Counted from the first letter of the stretch, positions 16,757-24,841 are shown. The stretch: 36,749 bases of DNA from Acidobacteriaceae bacterium (GCA_025361625.1 JANYKL010000120.1:1-36749); one strand, 5' to 3'. A program made the numbers and translations. Notes: generated from the sequence alone by a model not told the origin.

Positions 16757-16987
16757 ATGAGCCGCGTGGGCCGCTTCATATGGTTGCGGTTTGACCGCGA
16801 GTTCAAGCCGAACACGAACAAGTCCAGCGAAGACAGTTCAGAAGCAAAGAAGAAAAGGAGGCCGAATGAACTGGTTAACCGCCGACCAACTCAGACTGCC
16901 ACGAATCTTGTTTTTCGGCTGCCGCACGAAATCGCGAAGGCTGTTCCAATGACCCGTTCGATCCGCGATCTCTATTTTGCAAATTAA
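16757..16987 (+). CDS. Small hypothetical protein after truncated fliF
   Basis: Possible 76-residue basic product starting at an ATG (MSRVGRFIWLRFDREF) and rich in Lys, Arg, Ser and Glu, ending SIRDLYFAN. I recognise no family. A very good AAGGAGG site at 16855-16861 serves neither this start nor its frame; it precedes an ATG at 16866 in another frame that gives only 28 residues (MNWLTADQLRLPRILFFG...). Either could be debris of lost flagellar genes. It may not be a gene. Confidence 0.25.
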   Translation: MSRVGRFIWLRFDREFKPNTNKSSEDSSEAKKKRRPNELVNRRPTQTATNLVFRLPHEIAKAVPMTRSIRDLYFAN

Positions 16988-17175
16988 GAACAGAGAGTCT
17001 CGTGAAACTCGTTAAGGTTGGCGGCGGAGCAGGTCACGCGCGGCCGGAAGCCAGCCGGCGCAATGCGCTTGGAATTTGGACGGTGATGCTCATAAGATCT
17101 TCGGACCTCTATCCCTATCTATCTTCTACCCTTCGCGTTCGAGCGGACGTGTAATTACCACTAAACCCTTGGCTT
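16988..17175. other. Intergenic region between flagellar remnant and thrC
   Basis: No coding frame, RNA gene or terminator recognised. The nearby stretch up to 17209 contains the degenerate palindrome copy C. Confidence 0.5.
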
Positions 17176-17199
17176 GGAGACGTGGCTGTCCGCGTCCCT
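17176..17199. repeat. Degenerate palindrome, dispersed element copy C
   Basis: GGAGACGTGG-CTGT-CCGCGTCCCT: the same layout as the palindromes at 2843 and 8234, with one mismatch and two wobble pairs in ten. It lies just past the stop codon of thrC (minus strand). Confidence 0.6.
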
Positions 17200-17209
17200 A
17201 CATCGAGTT

Positions 17210-18526
17210 TTAGCCGGCTACGGCAACCTCTTCAAGTGCAGCGGGCGCGTTTGCCGCTTTGGCTGAAAAGTATGCTTCGAACTCGACCAGCTTTGGAGCG
17301 ATTGGAACTTCTGCCTGATATTTATCGGACAGAACGTCAGTCGTCTTCAATCCGTTGCCGGTGATGCAGAGCACGGTTGTTTCATCGGGGAGGATGCGAT
17401 CTTGCGCGATGAGCTTGCGCGCACATCCGACGGTCACGCCGCCTGCGGTTTCAGTGAAGATACCTTCGGTCTCGGCGAGCAGCTGAATGTGGTTTATGAC
17501 TTCGGCGTCCGACCCATCTTCCGACCAGCCGCCGCTCTGCGCAATGGCCCGGATCGCGTAATGGCCGTCGGCCGGATTTCCAATTGCGAGGGAGCGCGCA
17601 ATTGTATTCGGACGTTGGGGCTCGATTTCAGAAGCGCATTGTTTTACGGCGGTCGAAATCGGGGAGCATCCGGCCGCTTGCGCGCCAAAAAATCTCACTG
17701 CTTTCGGATCGACCAGGCCAAGCAAAATCAATTCATCGAATGCCTTCTTGATTTTCGTGATTAACGAACCGCCCGCCATTGGCACAACGACGTTATCGGG
17801 CAAAGTCCAGCCCAATTGCTCGGCGATTTCGTAGCCCACCGTCTTCGAGCCTTCCGCGTAGTAAGGACGCAGATTTACGTTTACGAAGCCCCAACGATGT
17901 TCATCAGCGATCTGGGAGCACAGGCGATTCACGTGATCGTAGCTGCCGTTGATGCGCACGAGTTCGGCTCCAAACACCTGCGTGCCGAGAATTTTTGCCG
18001 GCTCTAAATCGGACGGAATAAAGATCCAAGCCTTCAATCCGGCGCGAGCCGCTTGCGCCGCCACGGAGTTTGCCAGGTTTCCGGTAGAGGAGCAGGCGAC
18101 AGTGTCGAATCCAAAACTGCGCGCATTCGCCAAGGCAACTGCGACCACGCGGTCTTTGAAGCTCAAAGTCGGCAAACACACAGCGTCGTTCTTCAGGAGC
18201 AGCTTGCGCGACCCTATTCTCGCCCCTAGTCGCGGAGCGTGAAGCAGCGGAGTGAACCCTACCGGCAGAGTAGGCTCGAATCCCGCTGGAAGCGGCAAAA
18301 GCTCGCGGTAGCGCCACATATTCGGCGCGCGTGACGCGAATAAATCGCGCGAAATGAGCGGCCGAATGGACTCGTAATCAAAATTGACTTCCAGGGGAGA
18401 GAAACAATCTTCGCAGATGCTGCGCGGCTGGTTGCCCCAGGCTTTGCCGCATTCGCGGCACCGGAGCTCGTAGGTGCTAGTCGTATTTAAATGCGAGGCA
18501 TTTTGCCCGCTGCTCGGCGTAGTCAT
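17210..18526 (-). CDS. thrC: Threonine synthase
   Basis: PLP enzyme that converts O-phosphohomoserine to threonine. 438 residues. A zinc-ribbon-like N-terminus (Cys23, Cys26, Cys38, Cys41) precedes the fold-type II core, with Lys124 in LSFKDR as the PLP Schiff-base Lys, and the motif ACSSTGNLANSVAAQAARAG. The substrate region GFTPLLHAPRLG and the ending TVLCITGNGLKTTD also fit. The start at 18526 is preceded by a weak GAAGG site. The leader contains a SAM riboswitch and a terminator, so expression should respond to S-adenosylmethionine. Because such control is more usual for methionine genes, a related PLP enzyme acting on O-phosphohomoserine is an alternative, but the sequence reads as ThrC. 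Confidence 0.92.
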   Translation of the reverse strand: MTTPSSGQNASHLNTTSTYELRCRECGKAWGNQPRSICEDCFSPLEVNFDYESIRPLISRDLFASRAPNMWRYRELLPLPAGFEPTLPVGFTPLLHAPRLGARIGSRKLLLKNDAVCLPTLSFKDRVVAVALANARSFGFDTVACSSTGNLANSVAAQAARAGLKAWIFIPSDLEPAKILGTQVFGAELVRINGSYDHVNRLCSQIADEHRWGFVNVNLRPYYAEGSKTVGYEIAEQLGWTLPDNVVVPMAGGSLITKIKKAFDELILLGLVDPKAVRFFGAQAAGCSPISTAVKQCASEIEPQRPNTIARSLAIGNPADGHYAIRAIAQSGGWSEDGSDAEVINHIQLLAETEGIFTETAGGVTVGCARKLIAQDRILPDETTVLCITGNGLKTTDVLSDKYQAEVPIAPKLVEFEAYFSAKAANAPAALEEVAVAG

Positions 18527-18581
18527 ATATCTGCCTTCTGTGACTGACGGGACGAGCCGGGAGAAAATACCCCAGTTAACA

Positions 18582-18613
18582 CAAAACCCCTTTTCCTGAA
18601 ATGGGAAAAGAGG
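18582..18613 (-). terminator. Rho-independent terminator in the thrC leader
   Basis: On the minus strand CCTCTTTTCC pairs with GGAAAAGGGG (one T-G pair) around a short loop and is followed by TTTTGTG. It sits between the riboswitch aptamer and the thrC start, so it is the likely expression platform, with termination when SAM is bound. Confidence 0.7.
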
Positions 18614-18646
18614 CTCGGGAAGTGCGAATCAAATTTTCGCGTACCC

Positions 18647-18763
18647 GAATCTCATGGTCCCCGTTACCGGGCGAGAGTTGGCACCTGCGATGGAGATATA
18701 TGATCCCGATCCGGTTGCCGTGGCGTCCTAGGGCTCGTCCCTCAGCCACTCTGCATGAAATTC
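18647..18763 (-). promoter_or_regulatory. SAM-I-type riboswitch aptamer controlling thrC
   Basis: Read on the minus strand, a 10-bp P1 stem (GAATTTCATG at 18754-18763 with CATGAGATTC at 18647-18656, one wobble) closes the region. Inside are the conserved SAM-I blocks in order: CAGAGTGGCTGAGGGACGAG, GCCCTAGGACGCCACGGCAA directly followed by CC, a variable P3, AGGTGCCAACTC, and a P4 hairpin CCCGGTAACGGG. This arrangement and spacing are specific to the SAM-I clan (SAM-I or SAM-IV variants). A terminator and thrC follow. Confidence 0.85.
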
Positions 18764-18800
18764 TAAGCTTGCCCGATTGAGGAGCAAACTTGAGCAAAGC

Positions 18801-18827
18801 TTAATACCGATCCCTGCGGCATGTCAA
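18801..18827 (-). promoter_or_regulatory. Promoter for the SAM riboswitch-thrC transcript
   Basis: On the minus strand TTGACA (18822-18827) and TATTAA (18801-18806) with a short 15-bp spacer. A start near 18793 would lie about 30 nt before the aptamer. Confidence 0.45.
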
Positions 18828-18829
18828 GA

Positions 18830-19127
18830 GGACCGCATAGTATGGCCTCTTCCATCGTTACTTTAGATGGTCTACAACGGTTCTATGTCTTCGATAAGTC
18901 TACGAGCTTTTTCACCTGCTACTAAAGGCTTCTCCTGATCACAGATATTGCCGAACTATGGCTTGATAGAGAAACATATACACATGTGAATTAGAGCATT
19001 ACAAGTTTGCGCAATTCTTAGCGCACTCCGGTATGAACCGAGGTGTGTTTTTCGAGTCTCAGAGGACTCCTTTTCAAGGCGACGTTCAACGCCTTCAATT
19101 TCCCGCAAAGCCTCGCAGGAGGGCAAG
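18830..19127. other. Upstream region of the OmpA-domain gene
   Basis: About 300 bp of comparatively AT-rich sequence between the divergent thrC and OmpA-like promoters. No gene is evident. No -10/-35 pair with good spacing was found for the plus strand. Confidence 0.4.
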
Positions 19128-20801
19128 ATGCTTAAAAAACAATTCTTTTCACTTTGTGGCGGTTGGCTACTGTGCGTCCCCTTGATCGCGTTGCACGCTC
19201 AGAACGATCAGCCACAGTCGAATGACGCGCCGCCTCCTACAGAACAAATGGGTCAGACGCCGGTGTTCCGCACCGAGGTCGTCTCGAGCACTACAAAGGC
19301 GGTCGACTACCGGCACCGCGGAGGTTCCACAGAAGTTGATATAGCTGGAACCGACCTGATGCCTGAGGTTCGTGGCGAAGCCAAGGTCGACAGCAAGAGC
19401 GGACGCCTCGAAATCAAAGTAAAAGCGAACGGCTTGGAACCGGCTGACAAGTTTGGACTTGAATATCTGACGTATGTGTTATGGGCGATCACTCCAGAAG
19501 GGCGCGCTAACAATCTTGCGGAAATTATCCTTGATCACGGCAAGGCTGACGTCCACGCCACGACCGATCTGCAGGCCTTCGGCTTAATCATTACAGCGGA
19601 ACCTTACTTCGCAGTGACGCAACCGAGCGAGCTTGTGGTCGCACAAAACGTCATTCGCACCGACACCAAAGGTCGCGAGGAGTTCATCAACGTCAAGTAT
19701 GAACTACTTCCTAAAGGACTCTACGCATCACAGGTGGAACCGATTGGCGATGTTATTTATGGAAAGGATCGCAAGGCTCCTTTGGATTTGTTCGAAGCTC
19801 GCAACGCGGTCAGAATCGCACGTGCTTCGAGGTCGGAGCAGTATGCGGCCAGCATATTCGCCAAGGCCGAGGCCGACCTTAAGCAGGCGGAAGATTACTA
19901 CCGCAGGAAGCAGGGAAGAACTCCGATCGGTACGGTTGCCCGCGAAGCGATACAGACCGCGGAAGAAGCCAGAGTGATGTCGCTCAAGCGTCAGGAAGAC
20001 GAGCGAGCTCAACAAGACAGGGATGCAGCCGCGGCGCGCGAAGCCCAGGCGAACGCGCAAGCAGAAGATGAGAGTCGTCGTCGAAGCCAGGCGGAAAGCG
20101 ACCGGAGCGCCGCAGAGCAGGCCCGCGATGATGCAGATCGAGCGCGCAAGGAAGCAGAGCTAGCGGCGCAAAAGGCCTCGCAAGAAAAGCAGGAGGCCCA
20201 GGCTGCGCAAGCTGCGGCGCTTGCACAGCAGCAGGCGTTGCAGGCTGAGAACGAAAAGGCCCGTGCCCTGGCCGATGAAGCACAACGCGGGCGTCAGCAG
20301 GCAGAATCGGATAAAGCTGCCATGAGAGCCCGGTTGTTGCAGCAACTTAACGCTGTTCTGGTTACACGAGATACCGCGCGTGGTTTGATTTCGACAATGC
20401 CCGACGTTCTCTTTGAAAATGCCAGATATACGTTACGGCCGGCAGCGCGAGAGAGCTTGGCTAGGGTTGCGGGAATCCTGTTGGCCTATCCCGATCTACG
20501 ACTCGAAGTCGACGGCCACACCGATAGCGTGGGTTCAGATGCCTACAATCAGGAACTCTCTGAAAAGCGCGCCGCCGCAACGCGGGATTATCTCGTGCAG
20601 CAAGGCCTTCCGCTGGCTTCCGTCACGACTATGGGTTTCGGTAAGACGCAGCCCATCGCGTCAAATTCGACTGCTGCCGGGCGGCAGCAGAATCGCAGGG
20701 TAGAAGTGGTGGTTTCGGGCGAGGTTATCGGTGGCCAGATTGGTGGAGGCACAGCTACGGACTCAGACTCAACGCAAGGCCCTGCTCAGAATCCTCAGTA
20801 G
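19128..20801 (+). CDS. OmpA-domain peptidoglycan-binding envelope protein with coiled coil
   Basis: 557 residues. A signal peptide ends near ALHAQ (residue 25). Residues about 45-220 form a conserved globular domain that I cannot name. Residues about 245-400 are a long Ala/Glu/Gln/Arg-rich coiled coil. The C-terminal OmpA/MotB domain (about 420-530) includes MPDVLFENARYTLRPAARES, LRLEVDGHTDSVGSDAYNQE and NRRVEVVVSG, the expected peptidoglycan-binding motifs. An N-terminal domain on a rod, anchored to the wall by OmpA, fits an envelope spacer or Pal-like role. The ATG at 19128 has CAGGAGGG upstream. It has its own terminator and appears monocistronic. Confidence 0.88.
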   Translation: MLKKQFFSLCGGWLLCVPLIALHAQNDQPQSNDAPPPTEQMGQTPVFRTEVVSSTTKAVDYRHRGGSTEVDIAGTDLMPEVRGEAKVDSKSGRLEIKVKANGLEPADKFGLEYLTYVLWAITPEGRANNLAEIILDHGKADVHATTDLQAFGLIITAEPYFAVTQPSELVVAQNVIRTDTKGREEFINVKYELLPKGLYASQVEPIGDVIYGKDRKAPLDLFEARNAVRIARASRSEQYAASIFAKAEADLKQAEDYYRRKQGRTPIGTVAREAIQTAEEARVMSLKRQEDERAQQDRDAAAAREAQANAQAEDESRRRSQAESDRSAAEQARDDADRARKEAELAAQKASQEKQEAQAAQAAALAQQQALQAENEKARALADEAQRGRQQAESDKAAMRARLLQQLNAVLVTRDTARGLISTMPDVLFENARYTLRPAARESLARVAGILLAYPDLRLEVDGHTDSVGSDAYNQELSEKRAAATRDYLVQQGLPLASVTTMGFGKTQPIASNSTAAGRQQNRRVEVVVSGEVIGGQIGGGTATDSDSTQGPAQNPQ

Positions 20802-20832
20802 TGCAGATTTGGATTTGAAACTCTCAGAGTCG

Positions 20833-20869
20833 TCGCAGGGAACCGAATGTGGCTTTCCTGCGATTTTTT
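20833..20869 (+). terminator. Rho-independent terminator after the OmpA-domain gene
   Basis: TCGCAGGGAA (20833-20842) pairs with TTTCCTGCGA (20854-20863), with one G-T pair, followed by six T. This is a textbook terminator 31 bp past the stop. Confidence 0.88.
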
Positions 20870-20941
20870 ATCTGACCAGCGTTTGAGCAATCTTCTTCTC
20901 GGCGAGCCGGGCCATGATTTAGGTCGTGACCGCGAACGCAG

Positions 20942-21070
20942 TGGAACAAAGTCGAAATTAATCCGGACGTTCTGCTTCTTGCCTTCGGCAATCATCTGGT
21001 CAAAGTCAGCCAGCGTTCCGTACATCGGATCGATATATTCTTAGTCGGAAACGTAATAGCTGAAGTCGAC
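20942..21070 (-). pseudogene. Fragment of a GH13 alpha-glucosidase/trehalose-synthase-like gene
   Basis: On the minus strand the frame reads VDFSYYVSD-stop-EYIDPMYGTLADFDQMIAEGKKQNVRI-NFDFVP. IDPMYGTLADFD...IAEGKKxNVRI is the region of GH13 family enzymes just before the first conserved (DxxxNH) strand. There is a stop codon (21041-21043) inside the motif, nothing recognisable upstream, and after FDFVP the frame loses all similarity, with no NHTS. It follows the trehalase gene on the same strand, so a trehalose/maltose cluster may have been broken here. Confidence 0.75.
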
Positions 21071-21146
21071 TTGACGACTTGAGGCGAGGGGAAGCGTGGA
21101 GCAACTTCGTGCCAGGCAAGATGCTCGCCCCTAGCGTTTGCAAAAT

Positions 21147-22889
21147 TTACTTCGATGGCAAGGGAGGTGGGGACTCTGCTGACTGAGCCAGTCGCTCAAC
21201 TTCTGCCTTGGGCAGCGCTTGTAACAGCTCAAGAAAAGCGCCGTTGGTCCAGCCAAAACCGATCACATTAGCCTGATATCCGACTCGAACAGGCGATTCG
21301 GACGACCGGGTCACGACGTTATATTTCTCGCGAATCGTGCCGTCGCGCTTGAAATTCTCGAGCACTGTCGAAAGAAACTTGGATGACACGCGGTCAGCAT
21401 CATCGTTAAAACCATAGCGTCGCAAACCTTGAATGGATAGCATTTCGACCGGCGGCCATCCGTAGGGATAATCCCACTGCGCACCAGACTCTTCAGGACT
21501 CATATCCAAGCCGCCCGGCTGTTCAAACACATGAAGATTTTTCTCCAGCGCCTTCGCTTGTTCCGGAGTAGCCAACCCCGCCCACAGCGGGTAGTAAGTG
21601 GTCACATAGCGGTAGTCAGAACGCTTTCCGGAGGTGAAGTCGTAGTCGAAGAAGAAGCCACGCTCGCCGTCCCAGAGATATTGCTGCATATTCTTACTGC
21701 GCGTTTCGCCGCGCGCCTTCCATGCCGCCGCCTCAGACTTTTTCGCAAGCAACTCGCTAATTTCTGCCATGTCTTTTTCAGTCTTGTAGAGCAAGCTGTT
21801 CAAACAGACCGGAGCGTAGTGATGGGTAGCCGCCCCATAGGCTCCAAAGCGAAACGAGATGTCGAACCCCGACTCACGCATAGATCGGTCGCCCTTGTAA
21901 TAACCTTCGCTGAGGCCAACCTCATGCGCGGGTTCGCACTTGCCGTCCGCCATAGTGTTGGATAGATCGCAGACGGTAATGGCGTAGTTCGACCCGAGCG
22001 TGGACGGGGCTTTGCCGGCTTCGTGCTCCACCAGGTAATGATCGGCCTGCTCCGGGTGAACCATAAAATAGCTCACTACCTTGCGGTAGAAACCGCTCTC
22101 ATCTTGCAGGCCTTCGGGCGGGGGACCTTCCCCGAAATCGTAGTAGCGAGCGAGGCCAGTTGAGCCCGCAAGATGCGGCTCGCGAGTCCACATCGAATAA
22201 TCTTTTTCAAGAAATGGGTAAGCGTTCGCCAACCACTTGGTGTCGGAGTGGCCCGCGCGCTTTTCTGCTTCGTAAACTGCCAAGACCATTGAGCTCAGAA
22301 AAGGCGGTTGTGCACGCGTCAAGTAGTAGGTGCGATTGGCGTTGAGGACGGACCCGTAGTTCTCAATCTCAAAAAAGAAATTCTCAACCATGCCGCGCGC
22401 TAAATCAGTGCGTCCATCGCGCAACAGACCGACGATGATGAAATAGCTGTCCCAACCATACATTTCGTTGAAGCGGCCGCCAGGGACGACGTATTTGTTT
22501 GGAAGATAAAGCAATCCATGTCGCTGAATTGACTTGAAGTCGAACTCACCGACCTGATGAATTGAGGCAGGCAGGTGCTCGACGGCCACATTGCACGCAG
22601 TGTGGAGTTTCTCGACCGCCGCGGGGATGATAAATCCGGCTGGCACATACAACACCGGAGCGTCTTTCATCTTGGGGTCAACCACGGACGCGCAGTCCGC
22701 CATAGAGCGGGTGAGATTGTCCCATCCAGCCGCGATGTAATGACGAATTGGGGCGAGGCCGGTTGCGGGGGACTGTGCCGCCGCGACGATGGTACAACAC
22801 TGCATGGCCGTCAGAAGGGCGATAAGCCGCAACCAACGAGAGCCGAGGCCGAAGGCGGGACGTAGCATTCTGCTCACTTGCAGTTTCAC
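21147..22889 (-). CDS. treA: Secreted trehalase (GH37)
   Basis: Hydrolyses alpha,alpha-trehalose to two glucose molecules. 580 residues with a signal peptide (hydrophobic LIALLTAMQCCTIV, likely cut after AAA). Both GH37 signatures are present: PGGRFNEMYGWDSYF (136-150) and QWDYPYGWPP (471-480). The acid Asp343 (ESGFDISFR) and base Glu521 (REKYN) occupy the positions of E. coli Asp312 and Glu496. An in-frame ATG at 22868 (MLRPAFGLG) gives a shorter signal peptide and is an equally likely start to the GTG at 22889. Periplasmic location is inferred from the signal. Confidence 0.94.
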   Translation of the reverse strand: MKLQVSRMLRPAFGLGSRWLRLIALLTAMQCCTIVAAAQSPATGLAPIRHYIAAGWDNLTRSMADCASVVDPKMKDAPVLYVPAGFIIPAAVEKLHTACNVAVEHLPASIHQVGEFDFKSIQRHGLLYLPNKYVVPGGRFNEMYGWDSYFIIVGLLRDGRTDLARGMVENFFFEIENYGSVLNANRTYYLTRAQPPFLSSMVLAVYEAEKRAGHSDTKWLANAYPFLEKDYSMWTREPHLAGSTGLARYYDFGEGPPPEGLQDESGFYRKVVSYFMVHPEQADHYLVEHEAGKAPSTLGSNYAITVCDLSNTMADGKCEPAHEVGLSEGYYKGDRSMRESGFDISFRFGAYGAATHHYAPVCLNSLLYKTEKDMAEISELLAKKSEAAAWKARGETRSKNMQQYLWDGERGFFFDYDFTSGKRSDYRYVTTYYPLWAGLATPEQAKALEKNLHVFEQPGGLDMSPEESGAQWDYPYGWPPVEMLSIQGLRRYGFNDDADRVSSKFLSTVLENFKRDGTIREKYNVVTRSSESPVRVGYQANVIGFGWTNGAFLELLQALPKAEVERLAQSAESPPPLPSK

Positions 22890-22991
22890 TCGGAGATATC
22901 ACTGAATGCAGCGGGGAAATTACAGAGTTAACTTCGCGGGTCGTCGCCAAAAACTGCGCAACCGAGAAAAGCCGCGCGAACCACTGTCGCG

Positions 22992-23111
22992 TTACTTCTT
23001 TTCCGCTGCTTCGCGTTTTCGCAATGCCGCCATGGTTTTTGCAGCGACATTTTTACGCTTGCCGCTTTTGGGGCGCCTCTTGGCTTTACTGACGTAATGA
23101 TTTTGAGCCAT
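22992..23111 (-). CDS. Small basic protein (39 residues)
   Basis: Reads MAQNHYVSKAKRRPKSGKRK followed by NVAAKTMAALRKREAAEKK. Fourteen of 39 residues are Lys or Arg. A good GAGGAG ribosome site lies 6-7 nt before the ATG. The composition suggests nucleic acid binding. It lies between the dNK gene and trehalase on the same strand. The open frame is short, but ribosome site, strong bias and end at the gene boundary favour a real gene. I know no family for it. Confidence 0.6.
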   Translation of the reverse strand: MAQNHYVSKAKRRPKSGKRKNVAAKTMAALRKREAAEKK

Positions 23112-23193
23112 ATTGCTCCTCGACGAATCGGCGGTTCGGGACGCCTGCCCTGAATTCGTAAATTCAAGAAATGCTCAGCGCTGGTCGTTTGCT

Positions 23194-23210
23194 GCGCTGG
23201 TTGCCAGCGC
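23194..23210. repeat. Small hairpin between dNK gene and the small basic protein
   Basis: GCGCTGG-TTG-CCAGCGC, a perfect 7-bp stem, just after the dNK stop on the minus strand. No T-run. Confidence 0.5.
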
Positions 23211-23222
23211 CAGTAGCTGATG

Positions 23223-23888
23223 CTACGCGGTTGCCGCGTTTTCGCCACCGAGCGGCAAGAAGTACTGCGTACCCTTGATCGGGGCGGAAACTTTTTTCAG
23301 CAGCTCCTGCAAGTCTTCATTGCGATCGACAAAATCGATCTCAGAAGTATTCACGATCAACAGGTCCGACTGCGTGTAGTGAAAGAAAAAGTGTTCGTAA
23401 GCCTTCACAACTTCCATCAAGTAATCTTCGCTGATCGCCTTTTCCCCGGCGGCGTTTTTCTTCTTCAACCTTTTCTTCAGTACCTCCGGCGTCGCCTGCA
23501 AATAAATCACAAGGTCGGGCGTCGGCACCTGCTCGCGAAAGTAGTTGAAGTATCGATTATAGATGTCCAACTCCTGATCGTTGAGGTTCAGGCAGGCAAA
23601 TAATTTATCTTTTTCGAATATATAGTCCGAAACCACGGTTTTATTTGAAGTTGCGCCCAGATCGAGCGCGCGCAACTGCTCGAACCGTCGAATCAGGAAG
23701 GCCAATTGCGTCTGAAACCCGGCGCCCCGCTCGCCCTCATAAAATGATTGCAAGAACGGATTATCTTCAGGTTCGATGACGCGCTGCGCCGCAAGTCGCT
23801 CGCCTAGAACCCGCGCCAGCGTGCTCTTTCCCACTCGTATGGGGCCTTCAACCGCAATGTAACGGGGAAGTTCGAAAAGCTTGGCCAT
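23223..23888 (-). CDS. Deoxynucleoside kinase (dGK/dAK-like)
   Basis: Phosphorylates deoxynucleosides for dNTP salvage. 221 residues. The P-loop EGPIRVGKST (14-23) has Arg where most members have Gly, but keeps GKS. VSDYIFEKDKLFA carries the substrate-binding Asp-Tyr region, and LIYLQATPEVLKKRLKKKN is the lid segment with Lys/Arg. Length is normal. This family in bacteria covers deoxyguanosine and deoxyadenosine kinases; the substrate cannot be told from sequence alone. ATG at 23888. Confidence 0.9.
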   Translation of the reverse strand: MAKLFELPRYIAVEGPIRVGKSTLARVLGERLAAQRVIEPEDNPFLQSFYEGERGAGFQTQLAFLIRRFEQLRALDLGATSNKTVVSDYIFEKDKLFACLNLNDQELDIYNRYFNYFREQVPTPDLVIYLQATPEVLKKRLKKKNAAGEKAISEDYLMEVVKAYEHFFFHYTQSDLLIVNTSEIDFVDRNEDLQELLKKVSAPIKGTQYFLPLGGENAATA

Positions 23889-24097
23889 GGGATAGTAGTG
23901 ATCAGTTTGTCGAGAAGAAACTGGGAAGCAGAATATATGGGTTCAGCCGAACACGCAACGTCGCAAAACTGTAGGTTGCCGCTTCAGCATAGTCCGGCCA
24001 GCCTCTCACAAGCCGCCGGCGCTGCAAAAAGCGAGCTTTTACAGTTGCAAGTTCGACGTCCGCAGCGGTTCAGTTACCCTGCATTTACAATCTCCGA

Positions 24098-24841
24098 ATG
24101 TTTGCAAGACTTGCCGGACTGACCGCCGCGGTCGCTGCGACGGCAGGCTATCAATCGATGTCGCCCACAGGACGATGGTACGGTCCGACCTTCGCTCGGG
24201 GCATTCGAGGCAGTAAGCAAGTCGCGCTCACTTACGACGACGGTCCCAACGACCCGCACACGCTCCACCTGCTCGACGTTCTGGCCAAAAATAATGTTCG
24301 CGCGACCTTCTTTATGATCGGACGCTTCGTGCACGAGCGCCCCGACATTGCCCTCGCCGTGGCGCAAGCCGGCCACACCGTCGGCAATCACACTTTCAAT
24401 CATCCTCTGCTCACCTTCAAATCCGCGGCCGAGACGCGCGCTCAACTTCTCGACTGTCAGCAGGCTTTGCAAGATGCGATCGGCGACCATTCGAATCTCT
24501 TTCGTCCTCCATTCGGAGGAAGGCGCCCGGCAACATTGCGGGTCGCCCGCCAGCTTGGTTTGCAAACCGTAATGTGGAACGTTACTGGATACGACTGGAA
24601 CGCGCGGCCCGCCGGCGTGATCGCGCAAAGGGTCGCGGGTCAAATGCGCGGCGGTGATGTCATCTTGCTGCACGATGGCGGACATCGCGACCAGGGCGCC
24701 GATCGCGCTCAAACAGTGGTTGCGACGGAGAACCTGATTCACCGCTATCTCGATCAGGGATCAAACTTCGTGACGATCGATGAAATGATTTTAGCTTCCA
24801 GAAAAAAACAGAAAGTTGAACGCGCAAAAGCGCGACGTTAG
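24098..24841 (+). CDS. Polysaccharide deacetylase (NodB/CE4 family)
   Basis: Metal-dependent N-deacetylase of cell-wall or exopolysaccharide sugars. 247 residues. NodB motifs in order: LTYDDGPND (Asp47-Asp48), HTFNHP (His98, His102), RPPFGGRRP, YDWNARP and ILLHDGG. A short N-terminal hydrophobic stretch (residues 4-18) could be a signal or anchor. The C-terminus is Lys/Arg rich. It is convergent with hemL, whose stop is only 25 bp away. Confidence 0.93.
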   Translation: MFARLAGLTAAVAATAGYQSMSPTGRWYGPTFARGIRGSKQVALTYDDGPNDPHTLHLLDVLAKNNVRATFFMIGRFVHERPDIALAVAQAGHTVGNHTFNHPLLTFKSAAETRAQLLDCQQALQDAIGDHSNLFRPPFGGRRPATLRVARQLGLQTVMWNVTGYDWNARPAGVIAQRVAGQMRGGDVILLHDGGHRDQGADRAQTVVATENLIHRYLDQGSNFVTIDEMILASRKKQKVERAKARR

